Of a DNA stretch of 64,000 bases, positions 34,129 to 43,704 are shown piece after piece. How positions within the stretch are numbered: the first letter of the stretch is position 1; each line of letters starts with the position of its first letter. The position numbers were made by a program, and so were the translations under genes. The stretch spans positions 1-64,000 of the forward strand of contig JAFGFI010000320.1 in the NCBI GenBank assembly GCA_016931185.1, given 5' to 3'. Source of the DNA: Anaerolineae bacterium (GTDB taxonomy: Bacteria; Chloroflexota; Anaerolineae; B4-G1; SLSP01). The notes beneath the pieces are model-generated. The model had not been told where the DNA came from, made no database searches, and saw nothing but the letters and a program-made list of their open reading frames with translations.

Positions 34129-35322
34129 ATGTTAAGGAAACAAACTTGGACGTTGGTTTTGCTACTGGTGTTGCTGTTAACACCTCTGATAAGTGCTTGC
34201 AATACGCAGGGTGCGGACGATGGCGAATTCGTCTTCGGCGTTGTGATGGTCGGTCCCTATAACGACCATGGCTGGAGCGAGGCGCACTATGAGGCCGGCA
34301 AGTACGTCGAGGAGAAAAGTTCCGGCGCAAGGATGATCTACCTGGATAAAATGAACTCAGCGGATCGTCCCGAAACCACAATGGAACAAGTGGTGGATGA
34401 TATGATCCAGCAAGGCGCAAAGCTCATCTTTACCTCATCCGACGATTTCCAGGATGATACTGACGTGGTCGCGCAAAAATACCCCGATATCACCTTCATC
34501 AACATCTCCGGTGATCATGCCAAGATCGGCACTGCACCTAAGAACCTGGGTAACTATATGACCCAGATGGAATATATGAAAGCCGTGGCAGGTTGCAATG
34601 CTGCTTTAGCGACCGAGACCGGACAAATTGGATACTTGGGGCCCCTGATTAACAACGAGACCCGCCGTTTGGTCAATGCTGCCTATCTGGGCGCGCGTCA
34701 CTGCTACGAAACCTACCGGGGTAAAAACGCCGATGATCTGAAGTTCACGGTCACCTGGATCGGCTTTTGGTTCAATATTCCCGGTGTAACACTAGATCCC
34801 ACAGAGGTTTCCAACGACCTTTTCAACTCAGGAGTAGATGTGCTGCTCTCCGGTATTGACACTACCGAGGGCATTGTTGTGACCAAGCAACGCGCCGACC
34901 AAAACGAAGCGGTCTTCAGTATCCCCTATGATTACCGCAATGCCTGTGATCAGGCTCCCGATGTCTGCCTGGGTGTCCCCTATTTTAACTGGGGGCCTGG
35001 CTATCTAAACATCGTTAAGGAAGTACGACAAGGGAAGTGGAAGCAACACTGGACCTGGGACGGACCAGATTGGAAGGGCATCAATAACCTGGATACGACC
35101 GGTACAGGTTATATCTATGGCCCGGCCACCACCGACGAAATGAAAGAGAACCTTGAGGAATACATCAAGTTCTTGGGCAAAGAGGGCTGGGGCGGACTCT
35201 TCGTCGGTCCGCTGAACTGGCAGGATGGTTCAGCTTGGCTCGCAGATGGCGCAGTCGCCAGCGAAGACGACATTTGGAAATCGCCTCAACTCCTGGAAGG
35301 CATCGAAGGACCGAGCAAATAG
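34129..35322 (+). CDS. BMP-family substrate-binding lipoprotein
   Basis: 397 aa. Lipoprotein signal peptide with lipobox LISAC (Cys24), then FGVVMVGPYNDHGWSEAHYE, which is the BMP/PnrA start pattern (nucleoside-binding Med lipoproteins), and a two-lobe periplasmic-binding fold (DDMIQQGAKLIFTSSDDFQD; SGVDVLLSGIDTTEGIV). It probably delivers purine nucleosides to the permeases encoded downstream. AAGGAGGAG precedes the ATG. A long perfect hairpin separates it from the ATPase gene. Confidence 0.9.
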   Translation: MLRKQTWTLVLLLVLLLTPLISACNTQGADDGEFVFGVVMVGPYNDHGWSEAHYEAGKYVEEKSSGARMIYLDKMNSADRPETTMEQVVDDMIQQGAKLIFTSSDDFQDDTDVVAQKYPDITFINISGDHAKIGTAPKNLGNYMTQMEYMKAVAGCNAALATETGQIGYLGPLINNETRRLVNAAYLGARHCYETYRGKNADDLKFTVTWIGFWFNIPGVTLDPTEVSNDLFNSGVDVLLSGIDTTEGIVVTKQRADQNEAVFSIPYDYRNACDQAPDVCLGVPYFNWGPGYLNIVKEVRQGKWKQHWTWDGPDWKGINNLDTTGTGYIYGPATTDEMKENLEEYIKFLGKEGWGGLFVGPLNWQDGSAWLADGAVASEDDIWKSPQLLEGIEGPSK

Positions 35323-35348
35323 TAAGATACGCAACAAGAAAGTACTAA

Positions 35349-35393
35349 GAGTATTTTTCGATTTCGAGCAATGCTCGAAATCGAAAAATACTC
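35349..35393 (+). promoter_or_regulatory. Perfect 21-bp intercistronic hairpin after the binding-protein gene
   Basis: Arms 35349-35369 and 35373-35393 are perfect reverse complements with a 3-nt loop, 26 bases after the binding-protein stop and 19 before the ATPase start. It likely protects the upstream mRNA or partly terminates, giving excess binding protein over transporter. Confidence 0.8.
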
Positions 35394-35411
35394 CTCGAAA
35401 ATCGGCATTAT

Positions 35412-36902
35412 ATGTACGTAGAACTACACAACATCCACAAACATTTCGGCGCAGTGCAGGCCAACAACGGCATCACGCTAACATTGAAGCCAGGTCAAAT
35501 TCACGGACTGTTAGGTGAAAATGGCGCGGGTAAAACCACGCTGATGAAAATTCTCTCTGGTTACCAGTCCAAGGATAGCGGCGACATCTTACTTGATGGG
35601 CAACGCGTAGATTTTCACTCTCCAGCAGAAGCCATCCAGGCCGGCATTGGAATGTTGCACCAGGATCCCCTGGATTTTCCCCCTATGACGGCTCTGGAAA
35701 ACTTTCTCCTAGGGTTTGATACTCGCCTGATTCCCAATCGCCGAGCGGCCCGCGCCCGTATGCGCACCCTGGCTGAACGACTTAATTTTGCTATTATTCC
35801 CGATGCACCTGTCGGACGGCTGACCGTCGGAGAACGACAACAACTCGAAATACTCCGGCTATTGGCACTAGGCGTACAAATCATCATTTTGGATGAACCT
35901 ACCACCGGTATCTCTGCCCCACAAAAAGTTCAACTCTTCCAAACCCTACATCAACTTACTCAAGAAGAAAATAAAACCGTGGTTTTCGTCTCGCACAAAC
36001 TAGAAGAAGTCGAAACGCTGTGCAATGAAGTAACCGTCTTACGGCATGGCCAAGTCACCGGCAACCAGGAAATGCCGGTTCAGATAGAGACCCTCGTGCG
36101 CTTGATGTTTGGACAAAGTGTGGCTTTGCCGGATAAACCCCCATTGCCTATTGGCAAAACTGTACTTACTGCTGAAGACGTGATGATTGAAAACCAACGG
36201 CTACAAGTTGGACCATGTCATCTCGCTGTGCGCACTGGCGAAGTCATCGGGATTGCAGGGATGGAGGGCAGCGGACAAAGTCATTTTTTGCGCGCGCTGG
36301 CCGGACTGCTAAGCCCTCGCCATGGCCATATTACACTCGCCGGACAACAGTTAACCGGTCACCCTTACCGCGAATTCCTTGCCCGCGGCGTCAGTCTACT
36401 CCCCGCCGACCGCATTGATGAGGGGTTGGTGAAAGGATTGAGCATTGCCGAGCATTTCCCGCTCCGCCGATCCACGCCATTTTTCATCGACTGGGCCGAA
36501 AACCAGACCTATACCCAGGCGCAAATTGATTTCTTCAATATCAAGGGGCGACCAGAAACACCCGTAGATGCGCTGTCTGGAGGTAACCAACAACGCGTCC
36601 TGCTTGCACTCCAACAACCTAATTTAAAGGTACTGTTGCTAGAACATCCCACGCGTGGTCTGGATATGGAATCTACCCGCTGGGTTTGGGAACAACTACT
36701 CAAACGCCGGGAAGATGGAACCGCAATCCTCTTTATCTCCGCCGACCTGGACGAGATTATGACCTACAGTGATCGGGTCGTCGTTTTCTTTAACGGGCAA
36801 ATGCGCCCCCCCTTGCCAACATCATCAGTGACAGGAGAACAATTGGGGTATATGATTGGGGGTAAAGAGAGTAAGGAATTAAGAGTTAGATGCCATGCAT
36901 AA
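35412..36902 (+). CDS. Nucleoside-type ABC transporter ATPase (two ABC domains)
   Basis: 496 aa with tandem ABC domains. Domain 1: Walker A GENGAGKTTLMKILSGY, signature LTVGERQQLEILRLLAL, Walker B IIILDEPTTGI. Domain 2 has a degenerate P-loop (GIAGMEGSGQSHFLRALAG) and a signature LSGGNQQRVLLALQ, as usual in RbsA/NupO-type proteins. It drives uptake through the two permeases downstream. Its 3' end (GAGTAAGGAATTAAGAGTTA, coding SKELRV) looks like one of the intergenic arrays absorbed into the coding end. It overlaps the next gene by 8 bases. Confidence 0.92.
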   Translation: MYVELHNIHKHFGAVQANNGITLTLKPGQIHGLLGENGAGKTTLMKILSGYQSKDSGDILLDGQRVDFHSPAEAIQAGIGMLHQDPLDFPPMTALENFLLGFDTRLIPNRRAARARMRTLAERLNFAIIPDAPVGRLTVGERQQLEILRLLALGVQIIILDEPTTGISAPQKVQLFQTLHQLTQEENKTVVFVSHKLEEVETLCNEVTVLRHGQVTGNQEMPVQIETLVRLMFGQSVALPDKPPLPIGKTVLTAEDVMIENQRLQVGPCHLAVRTGEVIGIAGMEGSGQSHFLRALAGLLSPRHGHITLAGQQLTGHPYREFLARGVSLLPADRIDEGLVKGLSIAEHFPLRRSTPFFIDWAENQTYTQAQIDFFNIKGRPETPVDALSGGNQQRVLLALQQPNLKVLLLEHPTRGLDMESTRWVWEQLLKRREDGTAILFISADLDEIMTYSDRVVVFFNGQMRPPLPTSSVTGEQLGYMIGGKESKELRVRCHA

Positions 36903-37935
36903 ATATTTATCAAATGTACTTATTCAAAAAGTTATATGGGCGGTCGCGCCGGTTATGGCGGCGCTATTGTTGACCTCATTGCTGCTGTGGATTGTGGATG
37001 CGCCTCCTCTCCAGGCCATCGGCACATTGTTGAACGGTGCTGTCGAAAGTCCACAGAAATGGGCCGATGTGGCAACCGCCTGGATGCCGCTGGCCCTTAT
37101 CGGCGCAGGCTTAAGCTTAACCTTTGCCGCCGGGCTATGGAATATTGGAGCTGAAGGACAAATTCTCTTGGGTGCAATCTTTGCAACCTGGGTAGCTCGT
37201 ACCTTCACACTACCACCGTTCCTATTACTCATCCTCATTGTGCTGGCAGGGATGTTAGGGGGCGCGCTCTGGGGATTATTAACAGGTGTACTCAAAGTTT
37301 ACAGCCATGTTCACGAGATATTTGCCGGGCTTGGATTAAATTTTATCGCTACAGCCTTCATCATCTGGTTAATCTTCAATCCCTGGAAACCGGAAAGCGG
37401 CGCGACGATGTCCGGTACGGAACCTTTTCCACCGGCAGCCTGGGTGCCACGGCTAGGCAATACCCGCCTTCCCCCGCTAGGTATTATCCTTGCTCTATTA
37501 GCTATTACGCTCAGCTTTTTACTGCTCAAAGGTACGCGCTTCGGACTCGAACTACGCGCGATGGGCAAAAACATGCGCGCGGCTGCGATACAGGGCATAC
37601 CCACCCACCGCCACATGTTACTCGCTTTCGTCTTATGCGGTGCGATGGCCGGCATCGCGGGCGCGATGCAAGCCACAGCCGTCTACCATCGCCTTATCCC
37701 GCGTATCTCTGGTGGATTTGGATATACTGCAATGCTGGTGGTGTTGTTGGCCGGCTATCGTCCAGAACTCGTGCCTGTGGTTGCACTCTTTTTTGCTGCT
37801 GTGGGCGTTGGCAGCCCCCGGCTAGAGTTAAATATGCAACTTGATGCCTCCTTAGGCGGCGTCATTGAAGGATTAGTAGTTCTCTTTGTCCTCCTAGGAA
37901 CAGGCTTACGCAAACGCTTGAAACGTGAATCATAA
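36895..37935 (+). CDS. BMP-type ABC transporter permease 1
   Basis: 346 aa, about eight to ten TM helices in the BPD_transp_2 family (branched-chain/ribose/nucleoside permeases). The motif LWNIGAEGQILLGAIFATWV is the family's conserved EAA-like loop, and FGLELRAMGKNMRAAAIQGI the second. It overlaps the ATPase end by 8 bases and the next permease by 1 base (TAATG). Confidence 0.9.
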   Translation: MHKYLSNVLIQKVIWAVAPVMAALLLTSLLLWIVDAPPLQAIGTLLNGAVESPQKWADVATAWMPLALIGAGLSLTFAAGLWNIGAEGQILLGAIFATWVARTFTLPPFLLLILIVLAGMLGGALWGLLTGVLKVYSHVHEIFAGLGLNFIATAFIIWLIFNPWKPESGATMSGTEPFPPAAWVPRLGNTRLPPLGIILALLAITLSFLLLKGTRFGLELRAMGKNMRAAAIQGIPTHRHMLLAFVLCGAMAGIAGAMQATAVYHRLIPRISGGFGYTAMLVVLLAGYRPELVPVVALFFAAVGVGSPRLELNMQLDASLGGVIEGLVVLFVLLGTGLRKRLKRES

Positions 37936-38912
37936 TGGATCCATTTATTATCAATACTCTGGCCTCGATTGTCTCTAATGCCGCGCCCATCATTTTCGCG
38001 GGCGTGGGTGAAACACTGACCGAAAAATCCGGTGTCACCAATCTCTCATTGGATGGCACCATCCTGCTTACTGCAATGACGGCCTTTGCCGTGACCATTA
38101 ACACAGGCAGTGTACTACTGGGTTTTCTGGCAGCGGCCTTCGTCGGCGCGTTGATTGCGTTCATTGTAGCACTCGCCAGTATTGAGTTAGAACAGGAACA
38201 AGTCGCTGTGGGTTTTGTCCTCACGCTTCTCACAGGCGATCTCAGTTCCTTTCTAGGAAATCCCTATGTCAATCGTCCCGGCCCTTACCTGGGGCAGCAA
38301 CCTATCCCACTGCTCAAAGATATTCCTCTGCTTGGACCAGTACTCTTCAACCACAACATAGCAATTTACGCCAGTTATGTGGTCATTGTGTTGGCCTGGT
38401 GGTGGATGAACAAAACACAGCCGGGACTTAAAATGCGTGGTGTGGGGGAACAACCTGCATCGGCGTTCGCGCGAGGCGTCAATGTCAATGGCACACGGTA
38501 CCTTTACACGCTCCTCGGCGGGCTGCTGGTGGGTATTTCAGGCGCGACCTATTCACTCGTCGTCAAGCTTGGCTGGAGTCACAACCACACCGCGGGAAAT
38601 GGGTGGATCGCACTCGCCATTGTCATCTTCGGCGGCTGGAATCCGTGGAAGGTTGCCACAGGGGCATATCTCTTCGGCGGACTAAAAGCACTGGGCAGTG
38701 TTCTACAGCGCAACCCAACTTTCGTCAACGTGCCAACGCAGATCTTCTCTACTGCGCCGTTTGCATTGATGATTCTATTCCTGGCCCTAACTAGCAGCGG
38801 TCTCACCGACCGTTTTCTCAATCTTTTTCCCCCCCCTCTTCGCCAACACTTGGAACACATCCTACGAGGTCATGCGCCAACGGCTTTAGGGCAGCCCTTC
38901 CATCGCAACTAA
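37935..38912 (+). CDS. BMP-type ABC transporter permease 2
   Basis: 325 aa BPD_transp_2 permease; VGETLTEKSGVTNLSLDGTI and LKMRGVGEQPASAFARGVNV are the conserved loops of the YufQ/NupQ type. It forms the membrane channel with the preceding permease. Last gene of the transporter operon; the stop is followed by an AT-rich stretch and a palindromic tandem array. Confidence 0.9.
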   Translation: MDPFIINTLASIVSNAAPIIFAGVGETLTEKSGVTNLSLDGTILLTAMTAFAVTINTGSVLLGFLAAAFVGALIAFIVALASIELEQEQVAVGFVLTLLTGDLSSFLGNPYVNRPGPYLGQQPIPLLKDIPLLGPVLFNHNIAIYASYVVIVLAWWWMNKTQPGLKMRGVGEQPASAFARGVNVNGTRYLYTLLGGLLVGISGATYSLVVKLGWSHNHTAGNGWIALAIVIFGGWNPWKVATGAYLFGGLKALGSVLQRNPTFVNVPTQIFSTAPFALMILFLALTSSGLTDRFLNLFPPPLRQHLEHILRGHAPTALGQPFHRN

Positions 38913-39004
38913 ATTTAAGTATAATAAGAATATGATTCTCTGCCCAAGGTAACTTAACACTTGGCATCAAACTTTATACGGCTGCGGTGCGGCCGTCAGA
39001 TGAA

Positions 39005-39094
39005 GGTTATCCGTTGGATAACGGTTATCCGTTGGATAACGGTTATCCGTTGGATAACGGTTATCCATTAGATAACGGTTATCTAATGGATAAC
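39005..39094. repeat. Five tandem 18-bp palindromic repeats
   Basis: Three units of GGTTATCCGTTGGATAAC, then GGTTATCCATTAGATAAC and GGTTATCTAATGGATAAC. Each is itself an inverted repeat (GTTATC...GATAAC), and the last two are reverse complements of each other over 17 bases. It lies 41 bases before the MBL hydrolase gene. Confidence 0.95.
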
Positions 39095-39134
39095 TTGAAT
39101 CCGTTGTTACAGGACCTCATACTAAGGGGGCAAT

Positions 39135-40058
39135 ATGAATCGAGATAGATTCACAGTTACATTCTGGGGTGTGCGTGGGGGGTATCCCACACCTGGCCCA
39201 ACAACAGTTAAATATGGTGGCAACACAACCTGTGTGGAAATAGAAGTTGGCAAACATCGCTTAATTATTGACGGTGGGACAGGCATTATCCCGCTTGGCC
39301 GGAAGATAATGCAGGAACATTTCGCCACCGGAGAACCCATTTACGCTACAATTTTAATCACACACACACACCATGATCACACACAGGGGTTTCCCTTCTT
39401 TGTCCCCACCCGCCTGCCAGAATCTTATCTCAACTTCTTCGGTCCCAAGTTGCTCTTTGGCGAACCGTTTGAGGAATTCTTAGGGCGGGTAATGCATCCT
39501 CCTGTTTTCCCAATCGGGTTAGAAGAATTGTACAGCAAACGATGCATTGAGGAGACCGGGCGCGGTGATACAATTATTCTAACCGATCCCCATGAATTGG
39601 CCCAACACTATGCGCTCGGCGATGCAATACCCGATACGCCAGATGATGTGGTCATCATCAAAGTCGATCACGGCTACCACCATCCTAAAAACGGGATCCT
39701 TTTCTATCGCATCAGCTATAAAGGCCACAGTGTAGTGATAGCGACAGACACTGAAGGTTACATAGGCGTTGACCGGCGGTTGGTGAAATTTGCTCAGGCT
39801 GCCGATTTACTAATTCATGATGCGGAGTATGATGAACATGAGTATGCTGAAGAGGCCGTCTTACGCCAGGGATGGGGACATAGTACATGGGGGATGGCAG
39901 TGGATGTCGCAAGAGCGGCTGAGGTTAAGCAACTCGCGTTAATCCATCATAGTCCTCAGCACGATGATGCGTATTTAGAAGGTATGGTAACTAAGGCCCA
40001 AGCCATTTTCTCCAATACTATCCTTGCCTGTGAAGGCGAAAGCGTTGAGTTATTATAA
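39135..40058 (+). CDS. MBL-fold metallo-hydrolase
   Basis: 307 aa. N-terminus FTVTFWGVRGGYPTPGP and GGNTTCVEIE, metal motif THTHHDHTQGFPFF, and later HSVVIATDTEGY, LLIHDAEYDEHE and LALIHHSPQHDD, all features of the RNase Z/phosphodiesterase-like branch. Substrate unknown; similar proteins are annotated as cyclic nucleotide phosphodiesterase-like. It sits 1 base before the F420 reductase gene, so it is likely co-transcribed with it. Confidence 0.85.
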   Translation: MNRDRFTVTFWGVRGGYPTPGPTTVKYGGNTTCVEIEVGKHRLIIDGGTGIIPLGRKIMQEHFATGEPIYATILITHTHHDHTQGFPFFVPTRLPESYLNFFGPKLLFGEPFEEFLGRVMHPPVFPIGLEELYSKRCIEETGRGDTIILTDPHELAQHYALGDAIPDTPDDVVIIKVDHGYHHPKNGILFYRISYKGHSVVIATDTEGYIGVDRRLVKFAQAADLLIHDAEYDEHEYAEEAVLRQGWGHSTWGMAVDVARAAEVKQLALIHHSPQHDDAYLEGMVTKAQAIFSNTILACEGESVELL

Positions 40059-40059
40059 T

Positions 40060-40749
40060 ATGACACCTATCCACACAATTGCTATTTTAGGCGGTACTGG
40101 AAACGAAGGACCGGGGCTGGCATTGCGCTGGGCGAAAGCGGGATATAGAGTCTTGATCGGCTCCCGCCAACAGGAAAAAGCCGACCGGGTTGCTAATGAA
40201 CTTAACACCAAACTTAGCGCGTATCCTACAGAAAACCCCATAGAAGGGGTAACCAATCCGGAAGCTGCACGAACCTGTGATGTAGCCGTGTTAACGGTCC
40301 CTTATCAAGCGCAAAACCCACTTTTGGAACACCTGAGAAGTGATTTACAGGGCAAAGTTTTGATCTGTGTGACGGTAGCACTCAATCCTCCAAAAGTTAC
40401 TCAGGTGTACAGCCCCCCGGAAGGGTCAGCTTCGGAACAAGCCCAAGCAATTCTGGGTTCCGGTGTGGCGGTTGTGGCAGCGTTCCAAAACGTTGGGGCA
40501 TATCATTTAGAAAACCTGGAGCATCCGGTTGCGTGTGATGTTCTCGTCTGTGGGGATAAAAAATCCGCCAAGACCATTGCCATCGAATTAGCCGAAGCGA
40601 TAGGGAGCCGTGGGATTGACGCCGGACCCCTCGTCAATGCACGCGCGGTTGAAGGATTAACGTCTATCCTCATAGGCATCAATAAACGTTACAAAGTACC
40701 TGGTTCAGGTATCCATATCACAGGGATGGAGATACCAACCACACTCTAA
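40060..40749 (+). CDS. NADPH-dependent F420 reductase
   Basis: 229 aa. Rossmann nucleotide loop IAILGGTGNEGPGLALRWAK and GSRQQEKA (Arg-containing NADP specificity) match F420H2:NADP oxidoreductase (Fno/Npdg). The later ALNPPK, VVAAFQNVGA and NARAVEGLTSILIGIN regions are typical. The ATG at 40060 follows the previous stop by one base; the longer open frame upstream is ignored. It would link reduced F420 to NADPH, consistent with the two F420 genes that follow. Confidence 0.88.
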   Translation: MTPIHTIAILGGTGNEGPGLALRWAKAGYRVLIGSRQQEKADRVANELNTKLSAYPTENPIEGVTNPEAARTCDVAVLTVPYQAQNPLLEHLRSDLQGKVLICVTVALNPPKVTQVYSPPEGSASEQAQAILGSGVAVVAAFQNVGAYHLENLEHPVACDVLVCGDKKSAKTIAIELAEAIGSRGIDAGPLVNARAVEGLTSILIGINKRYKVPGSGIHITGMEIPTTL

Positions 40750-40766
40750 ATCCAATAATTTTTACT

Positions 40767-41537
40767 ATGAATACAAATGCACAAATTACATTATATGGGC
40801 TGCCGGGAATACCGAATATCCAAGCAGGCGATGATCTGGTACAGGTGATTTTAGACGCCCTCAGAGACGCCGACCAGGAACTTCAAGATGGGGATGTTCT
40901 GGTTATCACGCAAAAAATTGTATCTAAGGCTGAAGGGCGTGCCATCCCCTTGGAAACGGTCACGCCTTCGCGCAAAGCAGAGAAGGTGGCCCACACCACC
41001 GGAAAAGATCCACGCTTAGTCGAAGTGATCTTACAGAACTCACGCAATATTGTGCGCCAGCGTGATAATTTGCTCATTACCGAGACACGCCACGGCTGGA
41101 TTTGTGCCAATGCAGGCGTAGACCGTTCAAACGTCCGTGGTCCAGAGGGCAATGTCGCACTGCCGCTTCCTATTAATCCCGACGCTTCGGCCACACTCAT
41201 CCGCGAGGAATTACGGGCGACTACGGGCAAAGATGTAGCTGTGATCATCAGTGATACACATGGGCGTCCCTGGCGAGTGGGAACTGTGAATTTAGCGATC
41301 GGGGTTGCCGGGATGTTGCCCCTTGAAGATCAGCGCGGACAACAAGATATGTTCGGCTATACATTACGCGCGACTATTATAGCGCGTGCCGATGAATTAG
41401 CAGCGGCAGCGGGTCTCATAATGGGACAGGCCGCCGAAAGATTACCTGTAGTGCTTATCCGTGGTGCCAAATACCCGCGCGGGAGAGGACGTGCTATAGA
41501 TTTGCAACGGGCACCAGAACAAGATCTATTTCGATGA
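40767..41537 (+). CDS. cofE: Coenzyme F420-0:L-glutamate ligase
   Basis: 256 aa. Matches CofE/FbiB N-domain in full: GDVLVITQKIVSKAEGR, AHTTGKDPRLVEVIL, LITETRHGWICANAGVDRSN, VAVIISDTHGRPWRVGTVNL and RGAKYPRGRGRA. It adds glutamate residues to F420-0 using GTP. It is a stand-alone ligase without the FbiB C-terminal nitroreductase domain. Located 17 bases after the F420 reductase gene. Confidence 0.93.
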   Translation: MNTNAQITLYGLPGIPNIQAGDDLVQVILDALRDADQELQDGDVLVITQKIVSKAEGRAIPLETVTPSRKAEKVAHTTGKDPRLVEVILQNSRNIVRQRDNLLITETRHGWICANAGVDRSNVRGPEGNVALPLPINPDASATLIREELRATTGKDVAVIISDTHGRPWRVGTVNLAIGVAGMLPLEDQRGQQDMFGYTLRATIIARADELAAAAGLIMGQAAERLPVVLIRGAKYPRGRGRAIDLQRAPEQDLFR

Positions 41538-41600
41538 GATACACAGGTATGACAGAAACAGATACAAAATTTACAATTTCACTCAGGGAGGTGATATAAC

Positions 41601-42614
41601 ATGTCACAAATCGAAATACCCCGTGTCGCGCTTTACCTTCAAGATGCCCATCCTATTCGTGAGGGGATGACCTATGCACAATATGCGGAACAACGTGGCT
41701 TTGAGGCTGTTTGGCAGGCTGAAAGTCGCCTGGTACGCGATGCCATTGTCCCCATGGCTGCTTACGCAGCGGTGACCCATACCATCAAGATCGGGTCCGG
41801 CGTCATCAACAATTGGACCCGCAATATCGGTTTACTGGCAGCCACTTACCTGACATTAGATGATCTGGCTCCCAACCGCATTATATGCGGCATCGGAGCC
41901 TGGTGGGATCCGCTGGCGCGCAACGTGGGGGTCACTCGCCGTAAACCCCTCCAGGCCATGCAAGAAACCATCGAAGTGCTGCGCAGACTATGGGCTATGG
42001 AAAATGTAACTTACCATGGTGAATTTCATTATGTCGATGGCATTGAACTGGACGTCGTCCATGGACGCCGGGAACCACGCAATATTCCCATTATGATCGG
42101 AGCCACCGGGCCGAAGATGATGGAAATGACCGGCGAGATCGCAGATGGCGCCGTGCTAAACTATTGCGTTCCTCCCGAATACAATGACAACGCAATGGAA
42201 TTGTTGGATAGAGGGGCGCGTAAGGTCGGAAGAACGGTCGAGGACATTGACCGTCCGCAATTGATCGTTTGTTCAGTCCACGAGGATCGTGATGAGGCCA
42301 TTCGTGGCGCGAAGATGTTGCTCACCCAGTATCTGGCCCAGCAGCCCCATATCGCCAAGGCAAGTGGTGTCAAACCCGCCACGGTTGAAAAAATCCAGGC
42401 GATTCTAGGCTGGCCAGCCACCAAGGAACAAATTAAAAAAGCTATGGTATACGTGCCGGATGAACTGGTGTTACACATTACGGCTACCGGCACACCGGCA
42501 CAAGCCCGTGAAAAAGTAATAGAATATATCAAACGCGGTGCAACGTGTCCAATTCTTTATCCCCTAGGCGATGTCAAATTAATGATTGACACGTTTGCCA
42601 CCAAACCGGCATAA
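41601..42614 (+). CDS. F420-dependent LLM-class oxidoreductase
   Basis: 337 aa luciferase-like TIM-barrel protein: [50 protein letters not shown] and [20 protein letters not shown]. The pattern fits methylene-tetrahydromethanopterin reductase-like F420 enzymes, and the adjacent F420 genes support F420 rather than FMN. Substrate unknown. A strong ribosome site AGGGAGGTGA precedes the ATG. Confidence 0.87.
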   Translation: MSQIEIPRVALYLQDAHPIREGMTYAQYAEQRGFEAVWQAESRLVRDAIVPMAAYAAVTHTIKIGSGVINNWTRNIGLLAATYLTLDDLAPNRIICGIGAWWDPLARNVGVTRRKPLQAMQETIEVLRRLWAMENVTYHGEFHYVDGIELDVVHGRREPRNIPIMIGATGPKMMEMTGEIADGAVLNYCVPPEYNDNAMELLDRGARKVGRTVEDIDRPQLIVCSVHEDRDEAIRGAKMLLTQYLAQQPHIAKASGVKPATVEKIQAILGWPATKEQIKKAMVYVPDELVLHITATGTPAQAREKVIEYIKRGATCPILYPLGDVKLMIDTFATKPA

Positions 42615-42715
42615 ACTCGACCTCATACCCCAGGGCCTTCTTAAAAACCAGGGCTATCAAACTTACAACAACCAGGATTATTGTAACATTTACATTGTAT
42701 ATAGGTGAATAATAT

Positions 42716-43675
42716 TTGGAAATTTCGGCTTCTTCGATTGTAGTCTTAGGGGGAACCGCGCTCGATCTACTTGCACGGGTCCCCTACTATCCGATAACGG
42801 ATGGCAATGTTGTCGCTACTAGCCTAGCCCGGCAACCCGGCGGGGTGGGCGCAAACGTTGCCGTTGGGATGGCGCGTCTAGGTCAACAAGTGATTTTGCT
42901 AGGGGCGATGGGCAATGATGAAACCGGTGATTTTTTGCGTGCAGAACTAGAGGACGCCGGAGTAGACATGTCTTATGTTCTGATACGGCCTAATATGGCC
43001 ACACAAAGCTGTTTTATCGCTGTCAATCCACGTGGTGAACGCCGCATCTACGCCCTACCTGGCGCTGTGATCTTGGAAACCCCAGCGGAACTTAATGAGG
43101 AGGTTATTCGCCAGGCGCGGGCGTTGCATATTGCCCCTTGCTACAAAGAAGTCGCATTAGCAGCGATAGCCCTGGCACGCGAGTATGATCTCTTTGTCTC
43201 TTACGCGCCAGCAGACGTTTATTGGCCACAAGGACCACAAGCCGTCCGCGAAGTAGCGCGTCAGGTAGACTTACTCATCCTCAATCGGGTTGAAGCTGCC
43301 GGATTAACGGGATTAGATGATCCACGCCAGTCTATCGAACGATTACTGGAATGGGGATATGGCCCACTGGTATTGACGCTGGGTGAAGAGGGAGTCCTAA
43401 TTGGAGACCAAGGACGTGCACTAAGAATTCCGGCCTATCCAGTCTCTGGTGAACACGGGTATCTAGTAGAAGATACTACTGGGGCGGGAGATGCCTTTAC
43501 TGCTGGCTTGGTAACAGGTATCCTGATGGGACTTTCATTAGATCGTGCCGCGCGGCTAGGTACAGCCGTAGCAGCTCTAAAATTACGTGAATCAGGGGCA
43601 CAAGCGGGTTTACCTACCCTGGAAGAAGCATTACAGCTTGCGTTACAACGTGCCGAACTGCTCGTGCACGCTTAG
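42716..43675 (+). CDS. PfkB-family carbohydrate kinase
   Basis: 319 aa ribokinase fold: IVVLGGTALDLLARVPYYPI, GGVGANVAVGMARLG, and the C-terminal signature DTTGAGDAFTAGLVTG with the catalytic Asp. Substrate uncertain (ribokinase, adenosine or sugar kinase-like). TTG start at 42716 with AGGTGA upstream. It stands between the F420 group and the M16 peptidases. Confidence 0.87.
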   Translation: MEISASSIVVLGGTALDLLARVPYYPITDGNVVATSLARQPGGVGANVAVGMARLGQQVILLGAMGNDETGDFLRAELEDAGVDMSYVLIRPNMATQSCFIAVNPRGERRIYALPGAVILETPAELNEEVIRQARALHIAPCYKEVALAAIALAREYDLFVSYAPADVYWPQGPQAVREVARQVDLLILNRVEAAGLTGLDDPRQSIERLLEWGYGPLVLTLGEEGVLIGDQGRALRIPAYPVSGEHGYLVEDTTGAGDAFTAGLVTGILMGLSLDRAARLGTAVAALKLRESGAQAGLPTLEEALQLALQRAELLVHA

Positions 43676-43704
43676 TACATTTTAAAACGCCTATTGGAGG
43701 CAGT

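Noticed and set aside
39005..39094. CRISPR array
   Set aside because: Units are directly adjacent, 18 bp, palindromic and spacerless, with no cas genes in the window.
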